64,000 nt of DNA, from NCBI GenBank assembly GCA_963840665.1, contig CAWIZO010000005.1:372001-436000 (forward strand). The letters run 5' to 3'. The translations under genes were made by a program, and so were the position numbers. Shown here in pieces: positions 53,653 through 62,104 of the stretch; position 1 is the stretch's first letter; the number at the start of each line of letters is the position of its first letter. The notes beneath the pieces were generated by a model. The model worked only from the letters and a program-made list of their open reading frames with translations, was not told the DNA's origin and ran no database searches. Source of the DNA: DATFTE01 sp963840665 (GTDB lineage Bacteria; Acidobacteriota; Terriglobia; Terriglobales; Acidobacteriaceae).

Positions 53653-54033
53653 TTACAAGAGTGCGTCCTCTGCAGGCTTGGCACAGCTGCTTCGAAGTAC
53701 ATCTGAGCGCGAGTACACGATGAAGCAGTATAGAGCTGGCCCAAGTAAGGGGAGCATCATTACCAGAAACCAAACGATCTGCTTTAATGGATGCGAGTCA
53801 TCGAAGCGAAACAAGAAGAACTCCATCCCAACGAATGTGATTCCGGCTCCGACGATACCAGCTAACAGGAGTGCCCTGACGACGGGGGCGATCGTCTCTG
53901 GAATCCCGCCAATTACTAATATCGTCCACCAGCCGAAAAACAATGCCACTGACAGGCTTGCGGAAGTGCGGTAGACGCTTCGTGCCGTGGGGGACACGAT
54001 CCATTCTTTCTTGATGTATTCGTACATCAGCAT
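53653..54033 (-). CDS. small membrane protein, 126 aa
   Basis: Three membrane helices (LSVALFFGWWTILVIGGI, APVVRALLLAGIVGAGITF, QIVWFLVMMLPLLGPALY) with short loops and a charged N-terminus (EYIKKEWIV). No family recognised. ATG 54033 or 54027 could be the start; neither has a ribosome site. Possibly translated with the next gene downstream on the same strand? The neighbours on both sides are separate genes with spacers of about 100 bases. Confidence 0.5.
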   Translation of the reverse strand: MLMYEYIKKEWIVSPTARSVYRTSASLSVALFFGWWTILVIGGIPETIAPVVRALLLAGIVGAGITFVGMEFFLFRFDDSHPLKQIVWFLVMMLPLLGPALYCFIVYSRSDVLRSSCAKPAEDALL

Positions 54034-54137
54034 GGGTGTCGGGACATTCTAAGCTTTGTCTTACGCTGCAATCCAGAACATCCAATGGAGCGTGCGTACA
54101 ACTTTCGTTAGCAGGCAGTTGCCGAGTCTCACAAATC

Positions 54138-54737
54138 CTATTGCACTCGTTTGAGGTCCATGATCCAATCCGTTTCCCACGTTTTACCACCGTCCTGTGA
54201 TTCAGCCTGCTCCCAGTGACCTGAGGTGGGTGTGATCTCGGACCATAGGAGCCGTGTGCGGACTGGTTTCCCGTCTTCGGTATCGTCGTTCGCATAGAAC
54301 GTTCCTACGCCATTGTGGAAGCTGCCTCTCACCGGCGGATCCATCGGCCCAAGTGGCGTCCTGCTGTCCTTCCACCAGATCGACCACTGCCCCGTCTTGG
54401 CGTCGAACGATCGGAGAGCTACGCCGCGGTAAGTGCCGCCCGGAACTTCGAACACGGTGTCGTCGACATTCGCGTAGCCACCCATCAGTGGCTGGCAGAA
54501 TAATGTCCCTTCGAATTCGATCCACTCATGACTATTGACGAGGCGATGCTTCAGCTTTCGATGATGGACTTGCCAGTGTCCGAATAAGAAATCGAAGTCA
54601 TGCAGTCCCGGCACCGCACTTTCGGCATGACCTATCTCTGCTCCCGAACCCGGGGAAGACTGAGCGACAGATCGCCCGGACGCCATTAGGCCCAGAATCA
54701 GCCATACCATTAGTGCCCGGCGCTTATGTATTTGCAC
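54138..54737 (-). CDS. exported hypothetical protein (DUF1579-like)
   Basis: A 199-residue protein. GTG 54737 (VQIHKRRALMVWLILGLMAS) has AAGGAG six bases upstream and a signal peptide ending SVAQ; the ORF starts at 54902 and 54788 lack this. The domain reads GLHDFDFLFGHWQVHHRKLKH, FEGTLFCQPLMGGYANVDD, VALRSFDAKTGQWSIWWKD and ETDWIMDLKR, the layout of DUF1579-type lipocalin-like proteins. No enzyme motif. Probably periplasmic. Confidence 0.8.
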   Translation of the reverse strand: MQIHKRRALMVWLILGLMASGRSVAQSSPGSGAEIGHAESAVPGLHDFDFLFGHWQVHHRKLKHRLVNSHEWIEFEGTLFCQPLMGGYANVDDTVFEVPGGTYRGVALRSFDAKTGQWSIWWKDSRTPLGPMDPPVRGSFHNGVGTFYANDDTEDGKPVRTRLLWSEITPTSGHWEQAESQDGGKTWETDWIMDLKRVQ

Positions 54738-55371
54738 GGTTGACTCCTTTTTCGTAACGCTGAATTCACGAGTTTCACTAGACGACATGTGATCATTAGA
54801 CGCTATACAACTCAGAATGTTTTGAATGAGTATCGAAATCGGCCTTCTCACTTGTTGACCTGGCCCAAGGAAGGGGTTTTGAGTCTTATCGCGATATTTC
54901 AACAGTTAGCGCCCAGTTCTCAGCAAGTCCGATTGTGCCTGTTCCCATTTCTCAAACACATACCAGAGGAAGCCCCAAGGGAGTGACGAAGCTCTGCGTG
55001 GCGGGTGGTTCGCTGAACGTCCCCCCGCCTCACATGTCTTGTTCCAAGTCCTTAACCTGCTTTCGGATTGCGTCAATCCGCTTCTTGAATTCCACAGTCA
55101 CATGACCTAGATCCGGGCCGTAATTCCAACTCCGGCAATTTTTTCATCAAGAAGGTTAGTTCGTTCTTCGAACGGCCCCAGTGGATTGAATGTTGTCTCT
55201 CTTTCTAAGGTGATCTCTATTGCACAGACTTCGTTATTCATGCCAAATACCATGGAAATTGACAAACATGGAAATTGACAAACCATGATGAGAAGAAGCT
55301 CTTCTACACGTGCGTTTCCCGCCGGCACTTAGGGGTAAATCGCGATCTCCCCGGAATCGAATGCATTCAAA
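54738..55371. other. intergenic region with repeat copy C and a 16-bp tandem duplication
   Basis: About 630 bases. 54873-54914 (GGGGTTTTGAGTC...TTTCAACAGTTAGCG) matches 58896-58934. 55251-55282 is a tandem duplication of CATGGAAATTGACAAA. A 73-codon ORF at 55107-55328 has no ribosome site and no resemblance to a family. The response-regulator promoter should be at the right end. Confidence 0.4.
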
Positions 55372-56022
55372 ATGTCATCACCAAATCTTGAACGATCGAA
55401 AATACAATCTACTGAACCCCTCTCGCCCGTAGAAGCAAGGGTCGTAGCTCAGTTTCGCTACCGCATCCTACTCGTGGATGATGAGCCCGCGATACGCGAA
55501 ACAATTCAAGCCATCTTAGAGAATCAGGGTTATGACGTTCTCACCGCCGCGGACGGACTGGACGGAATACTTGCGCTCAGCAAATCCTTGCCCGACGTAA
55601 TCGTTTCTGACCTTAATATGCCTCGCATGTCAGGATTTGAATTTCTGACGATAGTACGCCAACGCTTTCCGCACATCGCCATAGTTGCGATGAGCGGAGA
55701 GTACGTTCTTGGACAACACCTGGACGTGATTAAGGCGGATGCTTTTTGGCAGAAGGGGCAGCTGTCCAAAAAGCTTCTCCAAGAGATAACGAGAGTCGTG
55801 GCCGCATCCCCTGCCAGGGCGGAGAGCGCGAAAGCTGAGGCCGCATCTCTTTTCCTGACGAGAGACAGCGCCGGATATTTGATCATCACGTGTCCGAAAT
55901 GCCTGCGCCCAAGCAAAATCGAAGCAATCAGCTTGAACGGCGGGGTACACGAAACTATTTGCGCATCATGTCACACAACCGTGAAGTTTGAAATCAATCA
56001 CGAGATAATGCCCATCCCGTAG
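55372..56022 (+). CDS. response regulator receiver domain with C-terminal zinc ribbon
   Basis: A 216-residue protein. Residues 30-145 form a CheY-like receiver with acidic pocket Asp36/Asp37, phospho-acceptor Asp80 (IVSDLNMPRMSG), Ser108 (AMSGE) and Lys128 (FWQKGQL). Residues 165-210 contain a zinc ribbon with Cys174, Cys177, Cys197 and Cys200 (ITCPKCLRPSK, ICASCHTTVKFE). No DNA-binding output domain is present, and no histidine kinase is adjacent. The zinc ribbon is probably the output or dimerisation module. ATG 55372 lacks a strong ribosome site; a shorter start near residue 26 is possible. Confidence 0.88.
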   Translation: MSSPNLERSKIQSTEPLSPVEARVVAQFRYRILLVDDEPAIRETIQAILENQGYDVLTAADGLDGILALSKSLPDVIVSDLNMPRMSGFEFLTIVRQRFPHIAIVAMSGEYVLGQHLDVIKADAFWQKGQLSKKLLQEITRVVAASPARAESAKAEAASLFLTRDSAGYLIITCPKCLRPSKIEAISLNGGVHETICASCHTTVKFEINHEIMPIP

Positions 56023-56236
56023 GATTCAGTATCGTGACGGTGAGGCGTGCTACACCGCAACCGACTTGACTCCGGCCGGCCAGCTCACGGATGGCGATTA
56101 CGCTCATTGACGCCGCAGGAATCTTTCGCCCTACACATCGTGGCCGGCGGCACGCCGAAGCCACAAGATGATCTGACTGGCCTCAGGTGCAGGCCAGCCA
56201 GTGGGGTCAGAGGAACTAGGCAGACTCGAACGTCGT

Positions 56237-57379
56237 TTACGGAGCGTAAGTCTCGCAGCTGGTCAGGTCGTTGTTGGCGTCGCTCCCAGACGCGGCCATG
56301 ACCATCCCCGAAACCATGAGGGTTGTGGTGTGGCCGACGCGGGCATTGCTCATGCTGCCCGTATTGGTCCATTTTCCGGTGGCCGGACTGTAAAGTTCCG
56401 CACTGGACAGGACTGTCGTCGCGTTGTTAGTAACATTGTTCCCACCAGCGATCAGCACGTTGCCGTTAGCCAGTACCGTGGCGCTGTGTTCGAGCCGGCT
56501 GGTATTCAGGTTCCCACTCGCACTCCACTTTCCCGTCGCAGGATTGTAGAGTTCGGTTTTCGCGGTTGTGACACTGGCGCTGTTTTCGCCGCCCGCCACC
56601 AGCACGTTGCCCGTGGCCAACAGGACTGCCGTGTGCTCATCGCGTGCAGTGATCAGCTTGCCGGTCGAGGTCCATTTGCCGGTCGAGGGATCGTAAAGCT
56701 CTGCGCCGCCGATGGGATTGTTGGCGCTGTTGATGCCACCGGCGACCAGCACCTTCCCGCTGGGCAGGAGCGTGGCAGTGTGGTTGCCGCGGGCCGCAAT
56801 CATGGGACCCGTCGCCGACCATTTGCCGATGGATGGGTCAAAGATCTCGGCCTTGGCCGTGACCCCGCTGCAGCCGTTGGCGTTAAGACCCGTGCATCCG
56901 CCTGCAGCCAAGACCTTGCCGCTTGGCAACAGCACCATGGCGAAGTAAGTGCGAGCTTTGGTCATGGACCCGGTGGACGACCATTTGCCGCTCACGGAGT
57001 TGTAGAGTTCCGCTGACGCTGTGGTGGCGCCCAGACAATTGGAGACGCAGCCCCCGGCCACCAATATCATGCCGCTCGGCAACAACAGAGCGCTGGCGTT
57101 GGAGCGTGCCACATTGAGGTTTCCAGAGTTCGTCCATGAGCTGGTCAGGGGGCTGTAGACCTCGGTGGAGGCCATGGCTAAATTGTTGTTCTCGCCCCCG
57201 GCAACGACGATGTTGCCATTGGGCAGAAGAGTGGCGGTGTGTCCATCACGTGCGTTATGCAGGCTGGCGGCGGGCGACCAGCTTCCGCTGGCGGCAATCG
57301 CCGGCGAATGAATCGCCACGAGCAGGGCCGCGGCAAAAGCGACTCGGGCGAAGGGGGAGGTTGTGATGCGCAGCTTCAT
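56237..57379 (-). CDS. kelch-repeat exported protein
   Basis: A 380-residue exported protein (signal FARVAFAAALLVAIHSPAIA; GAGGAG upstream of ATG 57379). From residue 35 to the end about seven kelch units alternate: ARDGHTATLLPNGNIVVAGG, ARSNASALLLPSGMILVAGG, ARTYFAMVLLPSGKVLAAGG, and so on, each followed by TE/AELYxPxTGKW. This is a seven-bladed propeller. Two extra Cys in blade inserts (GGCVSNCLG, GGCTGLNANGC) suggest disulfides. Role unknown; probably a secreted binding protein. Confidence 0.88.
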   Translation of the reverse strand: MKLRITTSPFARVAFAAALLVAIHSPAIAASGSWSPAASLHNARDGHTATLLPNGNIVVAGGENNNLAMASTEVYSPLTSSWTNSGNLNVARSNASALLLPSGMILVAGGCVSNCLGATTASAELYNSVSGKWSSTGSMTKARTYFAMVLLPSGKVLAAGGCTGLNANGCSGVTAKAEIFDPSIGKWSATGPMIAARGNHTATLLPSGKVLVAGGINSANNPIGGAELYDPSTGKWTSTGKLITARDEHTAVLLATGNVLVAGGENSASVTTAKTELYNPATGKWSASGNLNTSRLEHSATVLANGNVLIAGGNNVTNNATTVLSSAELYSPATGKWTNTGSMSNARVGHTTTLMVSGMVMAASGSDANNDLTSCETYAP

Positions 57380-58160
57380 AAAAATTTCTCCTCGACGAGT
57401 TGGTTAGAGGTTTCAATCTCAAAATCGCAGGGTGCTATCAGGGATGCGGAGGAATTCCCACTTTGCTCAGACCGCCCGCTGCCATCCTGCTGGACTTGGT
57501 AAGGCAATCTCTCAACCAAAGTGAAGACGTGTGTGCGGTCACCCGAGAGACAGTCGGCAAAGAAAAGAGTGGCGAGAATCGAATTCCGGCGTCGGATCGG
57601 CGGGTTCGAACCGAGTGCCATGTTGAGCTAAGGGCGAGAGCCACGAGAAGTTATGGGGTTAAACAGAGACTTGCGGCGCTTCGCAACAAATCAAACAAAG
57701 ACAGCCAGGAAACCCATGTTTGTGACATTTGGAACACGGCTGATTTGTGGTTGCGCGACAAAATTCTGGACGGACGGTGTACAGGAGTTTGGACCTTGGA
57801 GGAAAAATCTCAGGACAGCCACAGGTTTTGCACGACCTAGGCGTGGGGAGAATCTACTTAGGCTAGCCAGTCGGCATCAGACCCGCCGTTGTCGGCGGGC
57901 AAGGTCGGGCGGCTGACGAAGAACTAGTGAACGTTCTCGGCTCCTCCTTTCAATACCTCACAAGGTTGAATTGATGTAGGTGTTGTTAACAGGCGTTAGC
58001 GCAAGTTTGCGCTTTTGTTTCGCCCGTTTTGCCGCCCGAAAGCCGTGCTTGTAGGGTCAATGAGCGTTATCGATGTTACGCTAACTGAGGTTCCGTTTTG
58101 TCCAACGCGGAGCGCTGCAGTTCTTTCACTTTCGGCACTCTGAGTGCTAAGATCTGTTCC
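57380..58160. other. intergenic region with repeat copy B
   Basis: About 780 bases between divergent genes. 57991-58024 and 58054-58072 match the interior of the element at 53498-53606. ORFs here (for example 57400-57840) have no ribosome site and no family resemblance. A GGTTCGAACC palindrome near 57600 resembles a tRNA T-arm but no cloverleaf forms around it. Confidence 0.4.
57991..58090. repeat. MITE-like repeat copy B
   Basis: AGGCGTTAGCGCAAG, TTTGCGCTTTTGTTTCGCC and GGGTCAATGAGCGTTATCG are shared with copy A in the same order and spacing. The ends are less symmetrical (TGTTAAC left, GCTAACTGA right). Confidence 0.5.
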
Positions 58161-58721
58161 GTGAAACTGCAAGCAACTCTCCTGTTCTGTTCCTTTTTGG
58201 TCGTGCCTGTCGTTGCGACTTGCGCCACTACCCTGCCGGATGCCTGCGGAAACGAAAAAGTCAGCTTTGAGATTCAGTTGCAGAAGAATCCTCCCGCATC
58301 GGCCGCCCCCGAAGCCGGGAAAGCGCAGGTCTTTTTTATAGAAAAGAGCGAGAAGCCCCTCGCGGTCGAGTGCGTCAGCGCTGGAGTTTCTTGCAACGAT
58401 GAGGCCCGGTTTGGCGTTGACGGAGCTTGGGTGGGAGCGACTAAAGGAAACTCCTATCTTCCCATCTCACTTGAACCAGGCGTGCATCACCTCTGCGCCG
58501 TTGTTGGTAAGGAGGCCCATGCCGAGCCTCTGACGGTGGAAGCCGGTCACGCCTATTATTTTCAGGTTGAATATGAAGCGGAAGGAAAGCAGTACGGTAC
58601 AGCTAAAGAGCCGAACTATCAAGTCGAGAAGAACGTAAAGTTCTCGCTGTTGAATGAGGACGAGGGCAAGTACCGAGTCAAGGCCTCCGCACTTAGCGTA
58701 GCAACCCTAAAACGCCGCTAG
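58161..58721 (+). CDS. exported hypothetical protein (DUF2846-like)
   Basis: GTG 58161 (VKLQATLLFCSFLVVPVVAT) starts a signal peptide; the ORF reaches back to 58098 without improving it. Mature 165 residues: LPDACGNEKVSFEIQLQKNP, GKAQVFFIEKSEKP, FGVDGAWVGATKGNSYLPIS, PGVHHLCAVVGK, EAGHAYYFQVEYEAEGK, and LNEDEGKYRVKASALSVATL. This matches a DUF2846-type periplasmic protein found in acidobacteria and gammaproteobacteria. Cys residues in CGN and HLCAV could pair. No obvious ribosome site. Confidence 0.75.
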   Translation: MKLQATLLFCSFLVVPVVATCATTLPDACGNEKVSFEIQLQKNPPASAAPEAGKAQVFFIEKSEKPLAVECVSAGVSCNDEARFGVDGAWVGATKGNSYLPISLEPGVHHLCAVVGKEAHAEPLTVEAGHAYYFQVEYEAEGKQYGTAKEPNYQVEKNVKFSLLNEDEGKYRVKASALSVATLKRR

Positions 58722-59039
58722 ATAAAGACTGTATGTCGGGCTGAAGGAGTTCACGACGTTCAGCGTAGCTGTTGAAACCATGCGTGCCGCCGTCGAACTC
58801 CAGTCGGACAGTGAAGAGCGCTATGATGCCCATTGTAGCCGCGTAAGTGTCGCTAACAGGCGACAACGCTCATAGACCCCGGCCAGCCAGCGGAAGGGTT
58901 TTGAGTGCAATGGCGATGTTTCAACAGTTGCCTGTCGCCTGGTCGGTCTCGCCGCCGAGTATGCTATTAACCCGTTCGCTTTCGTCCTTCAATTCAGAAC
59001 TTCGTGACGGTGGCCGTGCCGGTCGGGTTCGGATGACCG
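58722..59039. other. intergenic region with repeat copy D
   Basis: About 318 bases. 58861-58879 (CGACAACGCTCATAGACCC) is the inverse complement of the copy A motif with one change; 58896-58934 matches 54873-54914. No gene recognised. Confidence 0.4.
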
Positions 59040-59780
59040 CTACGCGAGGAATTCAACGGCCCCCGTTTCGAGGTTGTACATCGAGCCTACAATCTTTATG
59101 CCGCCGCCGGATTCAAGGTCCCGAAGCACAGAGCTCTTTTCCCGAATGTTGGCGATCGTCAGTGACACATTCTTTCGCGCTACTGCGTCAACGAACGCGT
59201 AGTTTTTGCCCGAGCGTTCCCCGGTGTACTGCGTGGCTTCAACCGCCGGACGGATCTTCGCCAACAACGCCGTCAGGTTGCCAAGCTGCACGCCGTCAAT
59301 GGCACCCTTGATAGCGCCGCAGGCGGTGTGGCCCATGACAACCACAACCTTCGACCCTGCCACTTTGCAAGCGAATTCCATGCTACCCAGTATGTCCTCG
59401 TCAGCAACGTTGCCTGCCACACGACCGCTGAAGATATCGCCGATACCAAAGTCGAGAATCAACTCGGCGGGTGCTCGCGAATCAACACAGCTAAACACAA
59501 TTGCAGCGGGATACTGTCCCTTCGCAGTTGCCCTAGCTTCGCGCATGAGGTCGCGATGCTGCGGTTTGCCCGACCGAAAGCGTTCGTTGCCGGCTTTCAT
59601 CTGCTGGATGATTTCGTCCGGCGTCATCTTGTCGCGCACCTCCTTGGTGAGGTCTGCGTGAGCTAGCACGCTTCCTAGGCTTGCCTCTACCACGCCGACA
59701 GCGGTCGCAATGCCCGCAGCCTTGCAAAAGGCCCGGCGGTCAAATCCATCTCTTCCAACGTTTAATTGTGAACAGTGCAT
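59040..59780 (-). CDS. beta-type carbonic anhydrase with Tat-like signal
   Basis: Interconverts CO2 and bicarbonate. ATG 59780 has AAAGGAG seven bases upstream (the ORF begins at 59804). Zinc ligands Cys98, Asp100/Arg102 dyad (FSCVDSRAPAE), His151 and Cys154 (MGHTACGAI) are all present, so the enzyme is of the beta class. The N-terminus has DRRAFCKAAGIATAVGVV, a twin-arginine export signal, so the enzyme is predicted to be periplasmic. Length of 246 residues is typical. TatA is encoded 47 kb away. Confidence 0.93.
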   Translation of the reverse strand: MHCSQLNVGRDGFDRRAFCKAAGIATAVGVVEASLGSVLAHADLTKEVRDKMTPDEIIQQMKAGNERFRSGKPQHRDLMREARATAKGQYPAAIVFSCVDSRAPAELILDFGIGDIFSGRVAGNVADEDILGSMEFACKVAGSKVVVVMGHTACGAIKGAIDGVQLGNLTALLAKIRPAVEATQYTGERSGKNYAFVDAVARKNVSLTIANIREKSSVLRDLESGGGIKIVGSMYNLETGAVEFLA

Positions 59781-59984
59781 GGTTACGCTCCTTTGGGCCT
59801 GCATTGTATAAGCACCGTGGCCCCTCGTTAACTGTGAAAGATGACAGCGGCCCTCAGGAGAACATCAGAGCGTTGCGGGATTGCTCCCGAGTAACCGGGC
59901 AAACTGGAAGTGATCACATCTTCGGGCCGTTCGGTGATAGCGCGACGTTGCGTCAACTACAGGAGGATGGGTGCGTATTACCAG

Positions 59985-60017
59985 TAAAAAGCCCACACCA
60001 CCGGCGGGTGTGGGCTT
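59985..60017 (-). terminator. Rho-independent terminator of the TIGR03118 gene
   Basis: On the minus strand AGCCCACACC pairs with GGTGTGGGCT over ten bases around an eight-base loop, followed by five Ts. It lies about 40 bases beyond the stop at 60057. Confidence 0.85.
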
Positions 60018-60056
60018 CGAAGTGCTTTGATTCTTCGTCGCTTCTCGGTCGCGCTC

Positions 60057-61094
60057 TTACGGCGCTGCTTGAATCACGCCAAACAGCCCGTTCGAATAAT
60101 TGTTTGGGCCCGCTGTAAAGAAGAGTTGATTCTTTTGCCCATTCATCGAGTTGCCCTCGCCGAATGCAATTCCCCAAAGCTGGTTGATACTGATTGCCTT
60201 GCCATTCGACTGAAGCGCACCGAGGAATTTGCCGGTGCTGGCATCGAAAGCATTGATCGTGCCTGCCGGCAGATTGTTCGTCACAAGAAAGGCATTACTG
60301 AAAACACCAAAGTTCGACGGCGCCACTGCCATCCCCCACGGCTGATTCAGCGGCTTTCCCTGTGCAAACCGTTTGACGAAAGTGCCATTCTCACTGAAAA
60401 CATCGATGAAGCCCCCGGGGGTGGTTCCCGTGCTGGCATACGTCAGCCACACTTGCCCGTTAATATCCGCGATTCCATAAGGTGTGAAGCCAGGTGGAAT
60501 GGTTGAATCCGTGAACGATTTGACGAAGTTGAAATTTCCGTCATATTCGTCCACTTTGTTGTTCGCGGTATCCGCTGCGTAGATGTAGTTGCCTGAACTG
60601 TGGGTGGTAATCGCCAGTCCTGTGTAAACGGCACCTGAACTACTGTTGTTCACTGCGATGATCGCGTTGGTTGGATCAGCCGACGGGTTCCAACCGCTGA
60701 TCGTGCCATCAAAGGTTGCAAACAGAAACAAAGCAGCACCAGAACCGCCAGTTCCAGTAACCACAAATTCGGTGGATGCATTGAAGACCGTCCCCGTGGG
60801 AGAACCAGTAACGCCGATGGCCGCGGGAATTTTTACAACCAACGACTGCTTCACTCCCTTACCTGTGTAGAGGGTTGAAAGCCCGGTCAAATTGTCGCTG
60901 ACCCAGAATGCCCCCGTGGGAGACAACGAAATTCCCCAAGCATTGACGAGATCTGAATCGACGAACTTTGCTTTTCCAGGCTGGCTGGAAACCAAATTCA
61001 GTTGCTTGTATTGTGCTTGCGCCGTACTGTCGAGCGCAATCAAGGATAAAACCATCGTAGCTGAGGCGAGATAACGGACCAACGATCGAGACAT
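60057..61094 (-). CDS. TIGR03118 family exported protein
   Basis: A 345-residue secreted protein of family TIGR03118, a six- or seven-bladed propeller of unknown function. Signal peptide (YLASATMVLSLIALDSTAQA), then LVSSQPGKAKFVDSDLVNAW, GISLSPTGAFWVSDNLTGLS, LFATFDGTISGWNP, TGLAITTHSSGNYIYAADTAN, and LNQPWGMAVAP, LWGIAFGEGNSMNGQKNQLFF, ending YSNGLFGVIQ. These are the family's invariant stretches. It ends in a strong terminator. It diverges from the FmdE gene over 359 bp. Confidence 0.93.
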   Translation of the reverse strand: MSRSLVRYLASATMVLSLIALDSTAQAQYKQLNLVSSQPGKAKFVDSDLVNAWGISLSPTGAFWVSDNLTGLSTLYTGKGVKQSLVVKIPAAIGVTGSPTGTVFNASTEFVVTGTGGSGAALFLFATFDGTISGWNPSADPTNAIIAVNNSSSGAVYTGLAITTHSSGNYIYAADTANNKVDEYDGNFNFVKSFTDSTIPPGFTPYGIADINGQVWLTYASTGTTPGGFIDVFSENGTFVKRFAQGKPLNQPWGMAVAPSNFGVFSNAFLVTNNLPAGTINAFDASTGKFLGALQSNGKAISINQLWGIAFGEGNSMNGQKNQLFFTAGPNNYSNGLFGVIQAAP

Positions 61095-61453
61095 GGAACA
61101 CTCCTTTTCTTCTCAGGTTGGCTGCGCACAATCGCGTCAATTTAGCTCCGGTTCCTTGGCACGCTTGTCAAAAGATAGTCACCACCAGGTCAAATGTTTG
61201 TATAGGGCTTTCGTCAAAAATATTGGATACGACCTCGTCTGCGCCGCTGGTTCACGGGAACCGCGGTCAATGATAAACCGGGCCCTTGATCACCATGTCG
61301 TCGTGGAAACAGGCATTCAGCTCTGTCACTTTTCCTGTCAACCGGATTGCTTGATCTTTTTGACCAGATCGCGGGTCTCCTCGTGCTTTTTCCCCTCCCT
61401 TCAATCGCTTCTCCAGCCCGGGAAGTGGTTGGATCGCGGTATGCTAACAGAGC
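61095..61453. other. intergenic region between divergent genes
   Basis: About 359 bases between TIGR03118 and FmdE, holding both promoters. I recognise no repeat, RNA gene or convincing hexamer pair. The 525-codon antisense ORF reaching into it is a shadow of FmdE and kbl. Confidence 0.35.
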
Positions 61454-62035
61454 ATGAAGACGTTTGAAGAGTACGTGCGCGACGCCGAACAGGCTCACGG
61501 GCACCTCTGCGCAGGCCAGATACTCGGCGTCCGCATGGCCATGCTGGGATTGATCAAGCTGGGCATCGACGACCCGCACGGCAAAGACCGCAAGCGGCTG
61601 GTCACGTTCGTTGAAATCGATCGCTGCGCAACCGATGCTGTCGCGGTCGTCACCGGATGCCGCCTGGGAAAACGCGCCCTGAAATTCCGCGACTGGGGAA
61701 AGATGGCGGCAACGTTTGTGGATGTGAGCACGGGTAAAGCGATCCGCATTGCGGCCAAGGAATCGTCGAAGGCGCTGGCGCGGTCCATGCATCCTGAGAT
61801 CGAAAACAAGAACCAGCAGCAGATGCTGGCCTACAGCAAAATGTCCGAGCAAGACCTGTTTACCACGCAGTGGGTGAAAGTCGAATTGCCTCCCGAAGAG
61901 TTTCCCGGTTACAAGGCCGAGCGCATTGTCTGCGAGGTTTGCGGCGAAGGGATCAACTTTCACCGCGAGGTTGTTCGCGAAGGCAAGACCCTTTGCCAGT
62001 CCTGCGCCGGGGGACGGTACTATCAGCCGCTGTAA
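61454..62035 (+). CDS. FmdE family protein with zinc ribbon
   Basis: A 193-residue protein of the FmdE group (named after formylmethanofuran dehydrogenase subunit E, but widespread in bacteria without methanogenesis). N-terminal domain: AEQAHGHLCAGQILGVRMAM, with Cys20 and nearby His as metal ligands, EIDRCATDAVAVVTGCRLGK, and KFRDWGKMAATFVD. C-terminal TraR/DksA-type zinc ribbon: IVCEVCGEGINFHRE and LCQSCAGG. Upstream of kbl by 69 bp on the same strand. Function in bacteria is not established; often linked to molybdenum or tungsten enzymes. Confidence 0.88.
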   Translation: MKTFEEYVRDAEQAHGHLCAGQILGVRMAMLGLIKLGIDDPHGKDRKRLVTFVEIDRCATDAVAVVTGCRLGKRALKFRDWGKMAATFVDVSTGKAIRIAAKESSKALARSMHPEIENKNQQQMLAYSKMSEQDLFTTQWVKVELPPEEFPGYKAERIVCEVCGEGINFHREVVREGKTLCQSCAGGRYYQPL

Positions 62036-62104
62036 CTGGATGGGGCGCCTGTCCTGCGTGGTTGCCTGACACCTTCCCTCTGGCGGTATTACACTATCTG
62101 CGCT

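Noticed and set aside
55107..55328. 73-codon minus-strand ORF
   Set aside because: No ribosome site, no recognisable domain, and it includes the 16-base tandem duplication.
57595..57635. tRNA-like T-arm (GGTTCGAACC)
   Set aside because: No matching acceptor, D or anticodon stems on either strand.
57400..57840. 146-codon plus-strand ORF
   Set aside because: No ribosome site, no family features, lies in a divergent promoter and repeat region.
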